Assembly (NCBI RefSeq): GCF_003075045.1
Contig: NZ_QCZD01000001.1
Coordinates: forward strand, 992,001 to 1,056,000
Source: Maribacter litoralis
Lineage (GTDB): Bacteria > Bacteroidota > Bacteroidia > Flavobacteriales > Flavobacteriaceae
Length of the DNA stretch: 64,000 nucleotides
Direction: 5' to 3'
In this document: positions 42,478 to 52,150 of the stretch, one piece after another
How the letters are laid out: each line of letters opens with the position of its first letter
Numbering within the stretch: position 1 is the first letter of the stretch
Notes under the pieces: generated by a model
Told to the model about the DNA's origin: nothing
What the model saw: the letters and a program-made list of their open reading frames with translations, nothing else
The model's database searches: none
Translations under genes and position numbers: made by a program

Positions 42478-43890
42478 TTAATGCATCGCTTTATAAAACA
42501 GATGATTATTTTGACCGCCATCGCTAACTTTTCCAGCTGATACACCTGTAGTATTATTGCTATTTTCATCTAGAACAACCGGATACTCCGTTAAATTGTT
42601 CAGTTTAATATGGGAAGCGGAATAGTTTTCATCGCGCTTCAATAGACCAATAGTTCTATTATCTCCACCTACTTGAATTTTTAAATTTTGATCACTATTT
42701 GGTACAGCGCTTCTAAGAGTAATTTTATGATCGCTTCCTATAATTATAGCGGCATGACCACTACCGTTATATGATTTACCTTCATAAGGTAGCAACGTAA
42801 TATCTGCATTTGTACCGCTATCGGTGACATAATCTACCCCTAGAGCAGGACCATATTGAGTATCTGCATAACTATCTACAATATCGCCAGTACCGATACA
42901 AAATCCTCTTTCACAACCAATAGTAGTGGTCCCCGATACATATTTTTTACCCGTGGCATGGGTCAATGTTACCCCTGCTCTCATGTTCTTTACCGTGCAA
43001 TTGATGATGGTAGGGTTAGATGTTCCGCGATTATAGACTACGCCGTCAATAATAGTTTCACCACCATTATAGGCTCTTATGCCACCCTCGCCCAAACTCA
43101 TCATATAACCTGCTGGCAATTTGTACCCAAAATACGTCATAAATCCTGCTTTATCACCGTCTGAACCCGTGCCGGTTTCAGCTAGCATATCATCGGTAGA
43201 TCGCATGGTGCCTTCTATATAACAGCCTTCTATTAAAGGCTCATCTGCCGCTTGCATAAACATTGCATGACCATATGACCTATGAATAATTGTACAGTTT
43301 TTTGCATGATTTTTATAACCACGAATTAAAAAGGCGGAGTGTTTAAAATGATTTATCACATTATTACCTCCCTTACCAAATGTTTCTCCATATCCGTAAG
43401 GGTAAGATCCTTTGGTACTTAAATGTAACCCTTCAATTCTATTGCCTGCCCCATCCATAACAACATTACAAGCTCTTCTTGTGGGGTGATCATGTACCGA
43501 ACCTACATCTACCAAAGTCAAATTTTTGATAACATTGTTATTACCAACTACCTGAAGTTCATAAAACTCATTATATTCTTTAAACGCTGTCAACACCTCT
43601 GTTTCTACATTGACAGTGACACCGGTAAAATCATATACGCTATTGTTACCGCTAAACAACAACAACACCAAAGCTTCATGATCATCGATTGTAGTGTGAG
43701 ATTTAAATGTACCGTTTTTAATATTGTTGACCGTAATGGTATATGTTCCTTCTTTTAAAACCACATTTGCATTGTCCTGCCCTAAATAAGGTACTAATTC
43801 TGCTAAAGTATCCACCTTTGTTTGTGCATAAATTGCCATACTGAAAAGCAGTAAAAGGATAAATGCAAAATATTTTAATTTATGAGTCAT
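42478..43890 (-). CDS. Exported right-handed beta-helix protein of unknown activity
   Basis: A 470-residue protein with a signal peptide (about 1-22, ending IYAQ). The rest consists of repeated short strands with Asn-rich turns (VVGNNNVIKNLTLVDVG, GAGNRIEGLHLSTKG, IINCTVKNMRAGVTLTH), the pattern of a parallel beta-helix. Beta-helix folds host several polysaccharide lyase and hydrolase families, and candidates for active-site residues lie in HSAFLIRGYKNHAKN and IIHRSYGHAMFMQAADE. I cannot place it in a named CAZy family. Its position between a sulfatase and a GH28-like gene implies action on the same glycan. Confidence 0.75.
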   Translation of the reverse strand: MTHKLKYFAFILLLLFSMAIYAQTKVDTLAELVPYLGQDNANVVLKEGTYTITVNNIKNGTFKSHTTIDDHEALVLLLFSGNNSVYDFTGVTVNVETEVLTAFKEYNEFYELQVVGNNNVIKNLTLVDVGSVHDHPTRRACNVVMDGAGNRIEGLHLSTKGSYPYGYGETFGKGGNNVINHFKHSAFLIRGYKNHAKNCTIIHRSYGHAMFMQAADEPLIEGCYIEGTMRSTDDMLAETGTGSDGDKAGFMTYFGYKLPAGYMMSLGEGGIRAYNGGETIIDGVVYNRGTSNPTIINCTVKNMRAGVTLTHATGKKYVSGTTTIGCERGFCIGTGDIVDSYADTQYGPALGVDYVTDSGTNADITLLPYEGKSYNGSGHAAIIIGSDHKITLRSAVPNSDQNLKIQVGGDNRTIGLLKRDENYSASHIKLNNLTEYPVVLDENSNNTTGVSAGKVSDGGQNNHLFYKAMH

Positions 43891-43930
43891 ACCAGTTGTT
43901 TATTTATAAACCTTCTTGTGAATGCTAATT

Positions 43931-45466
43931 TTATTCAACCTCAACATCCTTGACAAAATCATTCATAATGATATTGTCAGTTGCTACTTTTTTACCATCG
44001 ATCATTACATTGTCAAATATCACCTGTTCAACAATATGTTCATTATCGAACCCAATAAGCTCTATACTCGCATGGTCTTTAATGATATACGGCTTCCAAT
44101 CGGGTCCGTCTTGAAAGCCGGTTAGTGTGGTGTCAATAGGAGCTGAAGTTGCCGTAATATTTTTAAAAATTACATTTTTAATGTGACCGCGTTCTTCGGT
44201 TTCCGTCCATCTTGTTTTTCCTATCCAACAAGATATTAATCTACGGGCTTCGTCTATTCTAATATTATCAAAAGTGATGTCACTTATTACAGCATCATCA
44301 CAATGATATACCCGTAAGGCTGTTTCTCTACCAACATCGTGAATTACGTCACAATTTTCAAAAAGTACATTACTGATATTCTCATGAACCTCTGCGCCTA
44401 TACTAAAAGAGTGAGCCAATTCGTTCCAGACCACACATTTTCGTGTGTGAATATTATTGACCTCGCCGTATCCACCAAAAGACTTTATTACAACGGCATC
44501 ATCAAACGTTCTCATAAAACAATTTTCAACCAAAACATCCCTACTGCTAGTGATATCTACACCATCTGCATTACCTCGCCAACCAATAATTTTTATATTA
44601 TCTACATGTACATCGTCACTACTTTGAATAGGAATTGTCCAATGGCTAGGATCAAAAATGGTTACACCCTCAATTTTTACTTTTTCAGCTTTATGCGCCA
44701 AAATAGTGTATCGTCTTACTTTTTTGGGAATTTTGCTTTGATCGATAATTCCGCGTCCTCTAATGCTTACATTTTTACCTTCTAAAATAAATGTTGGTTT
44801 TTTTCTTAAATGCCCTCTAATTTCTATTTCCTCTTCCTTAGTTGGCAGAACACAATAAACATATGCTCCTCCTGCAATATAAACGGTCTGCCCATCTTTA
44901 ACCGTTATCTGGGATACATGGTGCACCCCAGGACCAAAATAAATAACATTTGGGTCGTTTACATCAGGAATATTTTCTTCGAAAGGGTTAGCCAAAATGT
45001 GCAAAGATTCGTGCCACTCGCCATTAATTTCAACCGTTACATGACCCGGTTCATTCATTTCAAAAACTATAGTACTACCCTTAAATGTTGGCTCAATTCC
45101 ATATGAAGTAGGTAAAATTTTAACCGTTTCTACTTTTTCATAGTAAGCAACGGAAACCGTAACACTTTCATTCATATCAAAAGAAGCTACCGAAGCTTGA
45201 CCGTATTGACCTTGAATTGGGTTTAATCTTGGCACTGGTTTAGATGGAGGTATTTTTGTTTTGTAAACTGGGACTTCTTTACCCTCAACGTATACATTAT
45301 AAGATTCAGCTAAAACTATACCCTTGGGAGCATCATACACTTTAAATTGCTGCGCCAGTAATACGGGACCGGAAAAAATTATAGCAAAAAATACCAGCCC
45401 CTTATATATATTGGAGAGCACTTCTAATTTTTGACACAAAGCGTTTAAAGTTACTTTATCTAGCAT
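43931..45466 (-). CDS. GH28-like glycoside hydrolase (exported beta-helix)
   Basis: A 511-residue protein. The only available ATG gives a long n-region before a hydrophobic signal segment (about residues 22-38, LVFFAIIFSGPVLLAQ). After a beta-sandwich-like N-terminal region (~40-165) comes a right-handed beta-helix with GH28-type motifs: GRGIIDQSK, NADGVD (about residue 298, in place of NTDG) and FDDAVVIKS (about 323, the DD pair). The GHG and RIK motifs of polygalacturonases are not seen; the corresponding strand reads HSFSIGAE. It is likely a distant GH28 member with a substrate other than homogalacturonan. Confidence 0.72.
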   Translation of the reverse strand: MLDKVTLNALCQKLEVLSNIYKGLVFFAIIFSGPVLLAQQFKVYDAPKGIVLAESYNVYVEGKEVPVYKTKIPPSKPVPRLNPIQGQYGQASVASFDMNESVTVSVAYYEKVETVKILPTSYGIEPTFKGSTIVFEMNEPGHVTVEINGEWHESLHILANPFEENIPDVNDPNVIYFGPGVHHVSQITVKDGQTVYIAGGAYVYCVLPTKEEEIEIRGHLRKKPTFILEGKNVSIRGRGIIDQSKIPKKVRRYTILAHKAEKVKIEGVTIFDPSHWTIPIQSSDDVHVDNIKIIGWRGNADGVDITSSRDVLVENCFMRTFDDAVVIKSFGGYGEVNNIHTRKCVVWNELAHSFSIGAEVHENISNVLFENCDVIHDVGRETALRVYHCDDAVISDITFDNIRIDEARRLISCWIGKTRWTETEERGHIKNVIFKNITATSAPIDTTLTGFQDGPDWKPYIIKDHASIELIGFDNEHIVEQVIFDNVMIDGKKVATDNIIMNDFVKDVEVE

Positions 45467-45619
45467 TTTGTTGATTCATTTAGTTTCATACACCAATATC
45501 AATTCTTTAATAATAAAAGCGTATAAATTAATGCTCCATGTATATAAATTAGATTGCAAAAGGGCTATACATACCTAATAAATAACCGTTAAGGATTAGA
45601 ATCGTTAAAAATTTCAAGA

Positions 45620-47059
45620 TCATTCTGAAAATGTAAAAGCTTTAGCCCCCATTTTAACCATTATCTTTCTTCTAAGTTCTTCCACTAGTTTTGGATTATC
45701 GTTTGCAATATTCACTTGTTCTGCCAATGCATTTTTATGGTCGTACAATTCAACCACTCCGCTTTTATGTTGCGTAAACCGATACCGTTCTGTTCTAATT
45801 GTAGTTGCGTGCGATTTAAAAGCTACAGCTTCATGCCCCTCGGCATTTACATTATCTATCAAGGTTTGCAAAGAAGTGCCTTCTGTAAATTTTGGTGTGG
45901 ACAAGCCGGTTAAATCGCAAAGTGTCGGAAACACGTCGACCGATTCTACTATGGCATCGCTCATTTTTCCTTTTTCTACCATAGACGGATCGTTAATGAT
46001 CAATGGTGATTTCAGCGATTCTTCGAACAGGCTATGCTTGCCCCAAATAGCGTGTTCCCCTAAATGCCAGCCGTGATCTCCCCATAATACTACAATGGTA
46101 TTTTTATCTGCCCCGGTTTCCTTTAGTTTTTGCATAATATCACCTACATGCTTATCTGCATAGCTTACACATGCCGCGTAATACTTTTTAAGTTCTAGAG
46201 CGAAGTCTTTATCCTTTCGTGGGTCTTTATTCCACTTATTATAATTCATGAATTCTCCGGAGCCGTGCCAAGTCGTTTTTCCCTTAGGTTTTTCTGAATG
46301 TGATACTGGCGGAATTTCTACATTCTCATAGAGATCCAAATACTTTTTAGGAACTCCAAATGGCAAATGAGGTTTGATAAGCCCTATCGCCAAAAAGAAT
46401 GGCTGATCAGCTTTTGCCAACTGATCTAATTGTCGAAGACCTTCTTCGGCAATGTGACCATCAGGATAACTTTTATCATTACCGTCTACAGTTTCTATGA
46501 CATCTCTGGTATTGGGCGTACGAACTTTACCGTATGCCAAGCCGTGCATTGCTCCCTTTGGGTTTTGCCATTCTGCTATGGGCATGATATGTTTATCCCA
46601 AGCATTTGGCATTTCTGGAATATTATTGTCATCCCAATTCTCACCACCTCTACCACCAGGGTGATGAGATACCTTTCCCACAGAAACTGTGGTGTAGCCA
46701 TTATTTCGAAACCATTCTGGCATACTAGGTGCAATACTCGCATTTTTATCTTTAAAGCTTTCCGACCTTTTAAATAAAGACTGATTGTATTCACCCCTAT
46801 ACTCCAATCCGTATTGTCCGGTTAAAAAGGCATAACGTGATGGACCGCAACTAGGAGAATTTACATAATGTCTGGTAAATGCACGCCCCATTCTCGCTAA
46901 ACTATCTATGTTGGGCGAATGGATATAGTCGACTCCAAATGAATTTAATTCTGGTCTTAGGTCATCTATACAAATTATAAGCACATTCTTTTGTTGCGCC
47001 ATGAGAAATTGACCACCAAAAAGTAGCAAAACAAAAACCACTGTTATTATATTTTTCAT
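45620..47059 (-). CDS. S1-family sulfatase, iduronate-2-sulfatase-like
   Basis: A 479-residue exported sulfatase. The signal peptide ends near residue 22 (FLMAQQ) and there is no lipobox. The metal strand is [15 protein letters not shown], a form typical of iduronate-2-sulfatase-like members. The FGly motif is CGPSR (Cys71), the segment [10 protein letters not shown] follows and the distal motif is [17 protein letters not shown]. Enzymes of this group often act on uronic acids or fucose/galactose residues, but the exact substrate cannot be read here. It is the next gene after the GH97, 15 bases on. Confidence 0.9.
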   Translation of the reverse strand: MKNIITVVFVLLLFGGQFLMAQQKNVLIICIDDLRPELNSFGVDYIHSPNIDSLARMGRAFTRHYVNSPSCGPSRYAFLTGQYGLEYRGEYNQSLFKRSESFKDKNASIAPSMPEWFRNNGYTTVSVGKVSHHPGGRGGENWDDNNIPEMPNAWDKHIMPIAEWQNPKGAMHGLAYGKVRTPNTRDVIETVDGNDKSYPDGHIAEEGLRQLDQLAKADQPFFLAIGLIKPHLPFGVPKKYLDLYENVEIPPVSHSEKPKGKTTWHGSGEFMNYNKWNKDPRKDKDFALELKKYYAACVSYADKHVGDIMQKLKETGADKNTIVVLWGDHGWHLGEHAIWGKHSLFEESLKSPLIINDPSMVEKGKMSDAIVESVDVFPTLCDLTGLSTPKFTEGTSLQTLIDNVNAEGHEAVAFKSHATTIRTERYRFTQHKSGVVELYDHKNALAEQVNIANDNPKLVEELRRKIMVKMGAKAFTFSE

Positions 47060-47074
47060 AATCGTTCTTAAAAA

Positions 47075-49009
47075 CTAATCGATTTTCTCAAGGTGTAGTA
47101 CGTGACCTCCACCGGGCGCCATTCTAATTTTTAAATTACTTTCCTTAGTAAGCTCGGTAGCACTTATGGTATATGATTCCTTATTATTTAAATAGTGAGA
47201 ATCACTTGCGTCTTCATACAATGTAGCTTTGTATTTTTCACCTTCCTCAAGAAAATCTAATGGTAAATTTATCTCTCTACTTTCCCGATTGGTAAGAGAA
47301 CCTACAAACCAATTTTCACCTGCTTTTCTAGCGATACTCACATATTCGTCAATTTCACCGTCCAGGACTTTAAAACCATTAAATTGTGCTGGCATTTGTC
47401 TAATAGCATTGAATAGATCTTCTTTAGCCATATATGCTTCGGGACTGTCAGGTAGTACCATCCAGCCAGTATGTACCGTAATTAGTTTTGCCACTTCTGC
47501 AACCACAGTTCCCGGTAATTCTTGAAATACCTTATCACGCTTATGTGCCTCATTTAAATCAAAATATCCATTGGTTAAATCTAACGGTCCAGAAATCATA
47601 TTTATTAGAGTAGCATTTACGGCAGTTTCCGGAAAGTACGACCTTTTAGCATCTGCCTGGGCATGGCCATATTCTTTAGACATCAAATTAGGCCATGTTC
47701 TATAATCGCCACTTGGAGCTACGGGACTATCATGAAAATTAACCATCATTTTATACTTGGCACACAATTGAACAACCTTTTGGGTATTTATAACTTTCTG
47801 TTTGGGCGTTCCCTTCATAAAGCTATATTTGATACCAACAGCACCCCATTCTGCAAACTGCTTTATGACATTTTCCAGTCCGTAGGTTTTGGCTCCAACA
47901 TCGTTCAAATACAATATTATTCCCACATTGTTCTTTTTACCATAGGCGATGCATTCTTCAATATCAATATCGCTTTTTGACGTGGTTGGGTCTGATGATT
48001 CGCTAAATTCAGAACCATACCAATCTGCATCGACCAGTAGATATTGTATGTTATTTTGACTGGCAAAATCGATCATTCGTTTATGCGATACGGTATTACC
48101 ACCATACTCAAAACCATCTTTTGTGGTATAACCCCACACACGCCAATCCCACAGCGCTTTACCCGGTTTAATCCATGAGCTGTCTTCTATTTTGTTGGGT
48201 TTATTTAGATTTACCAAAAGATCTGATGAAACCAAATCCCCAGCCTTGTCACCAATAATAAAAGTTCTCCACGAAGTTTCAAATCCAGAAGTAACACGTA
48301 CCGGTTTGTTATTTATCGATAATACACCATTATCGTTTGATGTATTAAAAGAAATGGGTGCCGTGTTGACAATAGCTCCTTCTAAGGCCGCAATATATTT
48401 ACCCGTATTGGTTTTAATTACCATAGGTATTCTCACTTTTTCATGAGACCCTTCGGTACTACTAACAGGACCCAAATTATGCCGTTCGCCATTGTATGCC
48501 CAATAGGTATAGTCTTGTGTAATATTCAACTTGGTCAATTCTTGTTGAATGGTTACACTATCACCCAAGATTTTCGGAAATTGATATCTAAATGCGAATC
48601 CGTCATTATACATTCTAAACTGAATGTTATAACCAACATTGTTATTGGTGTTTGAAGCTACCTTACATGTGTATTCATTATAGTTATTCTTTACAGTCGG
48701 TTGCTTTCCATTTATGGTAGACCAGGTACTATCATAGCTTTTATAATCTACTTCACCAATATGCACATTTTTCGTTAAATCAATCTCCCCTAACTCTAAT
48801 CCAATAAATGACGAAGAGAAAATTGTATCTGTATCATGCATAAATGAGAACTGCAGATTAGACTTGGTGTTGAAAAGCTGTACGGTCAACTTATGATCTG
48901 GTGAAACAAGTATTGGTTCGGCTTGATTTTCACAGCCTATCAAAAAAACAACCACATTTATTACTCCAAAAATTATACCGCTAGCCCTCCAATATTTCAT
49001 CATATACAA
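47075..49009 (-). CDS. GH97-family glycoside hydrolase lacking the retaining Asp nucleophile
   Basis: A 644-residue lipoprotein (lipobox near residue 26, FLIGC). The N-terminal beta-sandwich (~30-290, LVSPDHKLTVQLFNTKSNLQF, FAFRYQFP) precedes a TIM barrel (~295-560: WDWRVWGYTTKDGFEYG, YLLVDADWYG, VNFHDSPVAPSGDYRTWPNLMSKE). In retaining GH97 enzymes the strand GIK-x-DF carries the Asp nucleophile; here it reads GIKYSF with Ser396 (codon at 47822-47824). This suggests the inverting (SusB-like) mechanism or an altered activity. Family members cleave alpha-glucosides or alpha-galactosides; specificity is open. Confidence 0.85.
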   Translation of the reverse strand: MYMMKYWRASGIIFGVINVVVFLIGCENQAEPILVSPDHKLTVQLFNTKSNLQFSFMHDTDTIFSSSFIGLELGEIDLTKNVHIGEVDYKSYDSTWSTINGKQPTVKNNYNEYTCKVASNTNNNVGYNIQFRMYNDGFAFRYQFPKILGDSVTIQQELTKLNITQDYTYWAYNGERHNLGPVSSTEGSHEKVRIPMVIKTNTGKYIAALEGAIVNTAPISFNTSNDNGVLSINNKPVRVTSGFETSWRTFIIGDKAGDLVSSDLLVNLNKPNKIEDSSWIKPGKALWDWRVWGYTTKDGFEYGGNTVSHKRMIDFASQNNIQYLLVDADWYGSEFSESSDPTTSKSDIDIEECIAYGKKNNVGIILYLNDVGAKTYGLENVIKQFAEWGAVGIKYSFMKGTPKQKVINTQKVVQLCAKYKMMVNFHDSPVAPSGDYRTWPNLMSKEYGHAQADAKRSYFPETAVNATLINMISGPLDLTNGYFDLNEAHKRDKVFQELPGTVVAEVAKLITVHTGWMVLPDSPEAYMAKEDLFNAIRQMPAQFNGFKVLDGEIDEYVSIARKAGENWFVGSLTNRESREINLPLDFLEEGEKYKATLYEDASDSHYLNNKESYTISATELTKESNLKIRMAPGGGHVLHLEKID

Positions 49010-49026
49010 TTCTTGATTCGTATCAA

Positions 49027-50487
49027 TTACTTGGCTTCATTTTTCCATATGTGGCTACCATCCAATAATTTACCATACTCAACATGAAGTAATTTTTTCA
49101 TTTTAGTAAATTTCTCCGGCTCTGTTTCTATCAGATTTACGGACTCCATTTTATCTTTCATTAGATTATACAATTCATAATCCGTTAGTTCACTTTCTTT
49201 GATCAACACTTCATTACCATCGTAAACATTCATTATTTGTGGAAGATATTCCCCGTTGTTTTTCAAACGTGCCAGTATTTTATAATCGCCATATCTCATA
49301 GCGACTTTATGTTGATTTAGAGCATTATAAAAGCCCCAAACCAATGGTTTATTTCTTTTAAATTCTCCTGTTTTTATTAAGGATAGAACCGACTCCCCAT
49401 CCAACTCTTTGTTAGGTAGTTTTGCACCCGTAAGCTCAGATAGGGTCGGCAGAAAATCCAATGCGGAAACAACGGCATCTGTAGTACCGGTATACATTGG
49501 TTTCCCTATCCAATTTATAATTCCCGGTACACGTATACCTGCTTCGGTTGTCCATAATTTTCTTCCTTTTAATCCTCCTGTCTGCCCAAAAGTTCGTTTT
49601 GCACCAGAATACCGTGTAAAAGTTTCAGGTCCGTTATCCGAAGTGAAAATTACCAAGGTATTATCTGTTCCTTTTTCTTCCAAGTATGCCAATAATCTAC
49701 CCACTGCCTTATCTACATTAGCTACATTGGCAAAAAACTCAGCTTCTGCACGGCCATTGGAATATGGCAAATACTCTTGTACCAAATCTTCTGGTGAAGC
49801 TACCGGTTCGTGAGGTTCATGAAATGTGACTTGTAAATAGAATGGATTATCCCCTTTTCTGTCATCTAACCAGCTCATGGCTTCATCTACCACCAATTGA
49901 CAACTGAACCCTTCTTGTTGCCCTACCTTCTCTCCATTACGAACAAAATTCTTTGGATTTTGATGACTGGGCGATGCATTGTTGTGTGTTGCATACCAAT
50001 GGTCAAACCCAAAATAATCCGGTTGGGGTTGTGCCGGGTTATTGAACAAAGAACTACAATGCCATTTACCGACCAATGCGGTTTCATAGCCCACTGTTTT
50101 AAGCATAGCCGGTATGGTTTCCTCCCCTTCTTGCAAGTGTACCTTATCGCGTAAATCTACACTTTTTTTTGGTCCCGGTATAAAGTCGTACACCCCTGCT
50201 CTATTGGGACTACGCCCTGTTAACAACCCTACACGTGAAGGAGAACATACCGGTGCGGCAGCATAATAATTGGTCATTTTAATTCCCGTAGCCGCCAACT
50301 TATCAATATTCGGTGTTTTTATAAATGGATGACCATAGGACGATAGATCTCCGTAACCTAGATCATCGCACAAAAAAATAATAATATTAGGCTGTTCTGT
50401 CTTTTTATCTTGTTGTGCCCTACTTATTACTACACTAAAAAATAGTAGCGTTAATATTGTGGTATTACGTGTGTTCTTTAAAATCAT
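49027..50487 (-). CDS. S1-family sulfatase, arylsulfatase A/GALNS-like
   Basis: A 486-residue exported sulfatase with a signal peptide ending near residue 25 (VVISRAQQ). Metal strand IIFLCDDLGYGDLSSYG, FGly motif CSPSR (Cys81) followed by VGLLTGRSPNRAG, GKWHCSSLF, and distal FTSDNGPE. The GDLSSYG and CSPSR-x-GLLTGR pattern is that of the large galactose/N-acetylgalactosamine-6-sulfatase-like group. In this context it may remove 6-O-sulfate from a galactose residue, an inference from family only. It lies 17 bases before the GH97 gene and 9 bases after the preceding sulfatase gene. Confidence 0.9.
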   Translation of the reverse strand: MILKNTRNTTILTLLFFSVVISRAQQDKKTEQPNIIIFLCDDLGYGDLSSYGHPFIKTPNIDKLAATGIKMTNYYAAAPVCSPSRVGLLTGRSPNRAGVYDFIPGPKKSVDLRDKVHLQEGEETIPAMLKTVGYETALVGKWHCSSLFNNPAQPQPDYFGFDHWYATHNNASPSHQNPKNFVRNGEKVGQQEGFSCQLVVDEAMSWLDDRKGDNPFYLQVTFHEPHEPVASPEDLVQEYLPYSNGRAEAEFFANVANVDKAVGRLLAYLEEKGTDNTLVIFTSDNGPETFTRYSGAKRTFGQTGGLKGRKLWTTEAGIRVPGIINWIGKPMYTGTTDAVVSALDFLPTLSELTGAKLPNKELDGESVLSLIKTGEFKRNKPLVWGFYNALNQHKVAMRYGDYKILARLKNNGEYLPQIMNVYDGNEVLIKESELTDYELYNLMKDKMESVNLIETEPEKFTKMKKLLHVEYGKLLDGSHIWKNEAK

Positions 50488-50496
50488 CGTATATTC

Positions 50497-51984
50497 TTAT
50501 TTAGTTTCTTGATCCCATAACCTAAATGGGTCTCCGTAAGTTTCCATTTCCTCTAAAAGTAAATTCTCCATTTCTGCCAACTTAGCTGCGTATTTTGGGT
50601 TTTCTGCCAAGTCATTTTGCATTTCTTTGGGTTTACTATGTTCTGCTATATATTCATTAGGATTTTCCGCCAGATTGAATAATTGTGTCTCACGAACCTT
50701 ACCCTCTAAAACATCATACTTAATCAATTTCCAATCTCCTTTTTTTACGGTGCGCATGCCGGGTGTTGAGCCACCGGCATAAACGCCATACATTACATCT
50801 CTAATACTATCTTGTTCACCCATAAGTACAGGTTTAAAGCTTTTGCCCTGTACTGTTTCCGGGATATCTATGTCAGCCAAATCACATAATGTGGGTAAAA
50901 TATCGGTTAAATAAATATTGCCCTTAACTCGTTGGTTCGTCTTAATACCAGGACCTTTTACAATTAAGGGCACCCTCCAAGTATGTTCATATAAATTCTG
51001 TTTCCCCATTAAACCATGCCGACCTACCGCAATTCCATGATCAGAGGTATAAATGATATAGGTATTGTCCAATTCGCCCATTGATTCTAATTTATTCAAT
51101 ACTTTATTCAGTTGAATATCAATATTTTCTGAGCAGGCATATTCCCTTCCTATTTCGTTTCTAACGGTTTGTTCATCCCTGTTTTTCCAAACACCGCTTA
51201 CATTTTCTTCATCCCTCAATTCTAAATGACCATGATGAAAAGGGTGACCGTCCAAATAATTATCAGGTAAAGGGGGTTGTTTTTCATTGGCTGCTGGAAG
51301 ACTATTTTTATCGGTATGATTTGTTGCTCCATACTTCGCCAACAATTCCGGAGTGCCATCTCTTACATCATGCGGATGCGATAGACCAAAATAAATGAAA
51401 AACGGATTTTCATCGGCTATTGAGTCTCTATCTTCTAAATAGGTCAATACTTGATCAGCGTGCCAAGCACTACCAGATTCGTCAGTGCCACCTCGTTTTG
51501 TAGCATCTTTTACCACGGTAAATTGTTTGTTCGCCTTTGGGTATGAATTTCCTACTTTACACGTACGCATGGTGCTATACCCTGCCCTATTAAAAATAGC
51601 GCCAATAGTATTCTCCTCTAAATTTTTGGGTTCGTTAGGGTTAATATACCCTTGCATTGATGGGAGGCTCCACACCGTTCTACCGCTCATTATCATATGT
51701 CTTGATGGAGTACATACCGCACCTACCATTGCCCCCATATGCCTTGCATCGTCCACTACCAAACCATCTTTTGCCAATTGGGTTATTGTTGGGGCATCTA
51801 AAGTGGAGGTGGAATCGTAAAATTTAAAATCGAACGGTGACTGATCATCCACCAATACGAATAAAAAATTCGGCTTCTTTTTTACCTCAAACGGTTGATT
51901 CTTCTCTTTATCCTTACAACTAAAACCAACAATCGCAACTAAAAAGACTACGATAACGTTGCAAAAAATTCTGCCTTTATTCAT
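50497..51984 (-). CDS. S1-family sulfatase, lipoprotein
   Basis: A 495-residue lipoprotein (lipobox VGFSC, Cys23). Metal strand FVLVDDQSPFDF, FGly motif CTPSR (Cys91) within MGAMVGAVC, and the distal YTSDHGIAVGRHGLMGKQNLYEH motif. It resembles the sulfatase at 20522 in both the residues ahead of the FGly cysteine and the distal HGL-x-GKQ segment. It heads a compact run sulfatase-sulfatase-GH97-sulfatase with gaps of 9-17 bases; the 166-base gap upstream may hold a promoter, though I see no clear consensus. Confidence 0.9.
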   Translation of the reverse strand: MNKGRIFCNVIVVFLVAIVGFSCKDKEKNQPFEVKKKPNFLFVLVDDQSPFDFKFYDSTSTLDAPTITQLAKDGLVVDDARHMGAMVGAVCTPSRHMIMSGRTVWSLPSMQGYINPNEPKNLEENTIGAIFNRAGYSTMRTCKVGNSYPKANKQFTVVKDATKRGGTDESGSAWHADQVLTYLEDRDSIADENPFFIYFGLSHPHDVRDGTPELLAKYGATNHTDKNSLPAANEKQPPLPDNYLDGHPFHHGHLELRDEENVSGVWKNRDEQTVRNEIGREYACSENIDIQLNKVLNKLESMGELDNTYIIYTSDHGIAVGRHGLMGKQNLYEHTWRVPLIVKGPGIKTNQRVKGNIYLTDILPTLCDLADIDIPETVQGKSFKPVLMGEQDSIRDVMYGVYAGGSTPGMRTVKKGDWKLIKYDVLEGKVRETQLFNLAENPNEYIAEHSKPKEMQNDLAENPKYAAKLAEMENLLLEEMETYGDPFRLWDQETK

Positions 51985-52150
51985 TTTTTGAATTCATTTA
52001 ATTTTATCAAGACTTGCACCCAGTTCAACTCACCGATTTTATTAGCACCACTTGATTTTCGGTCTTATATCGAAAGTATTTTTTACTATAGACATGCGTT
52101 ATAATTTATAGCTCATTCTATATAAATTATTCGCTTTTATGGGCATTCTC

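Noticed and set aside
51985..52150. Possible regulatory structure in the 166-base gap upstream of the sulfatase at 50497
   Set aside because: Only a weak TTTCG/CGAAA dyad and AT-rich sequence are visible; no promoter consensus or terminator could be supported.
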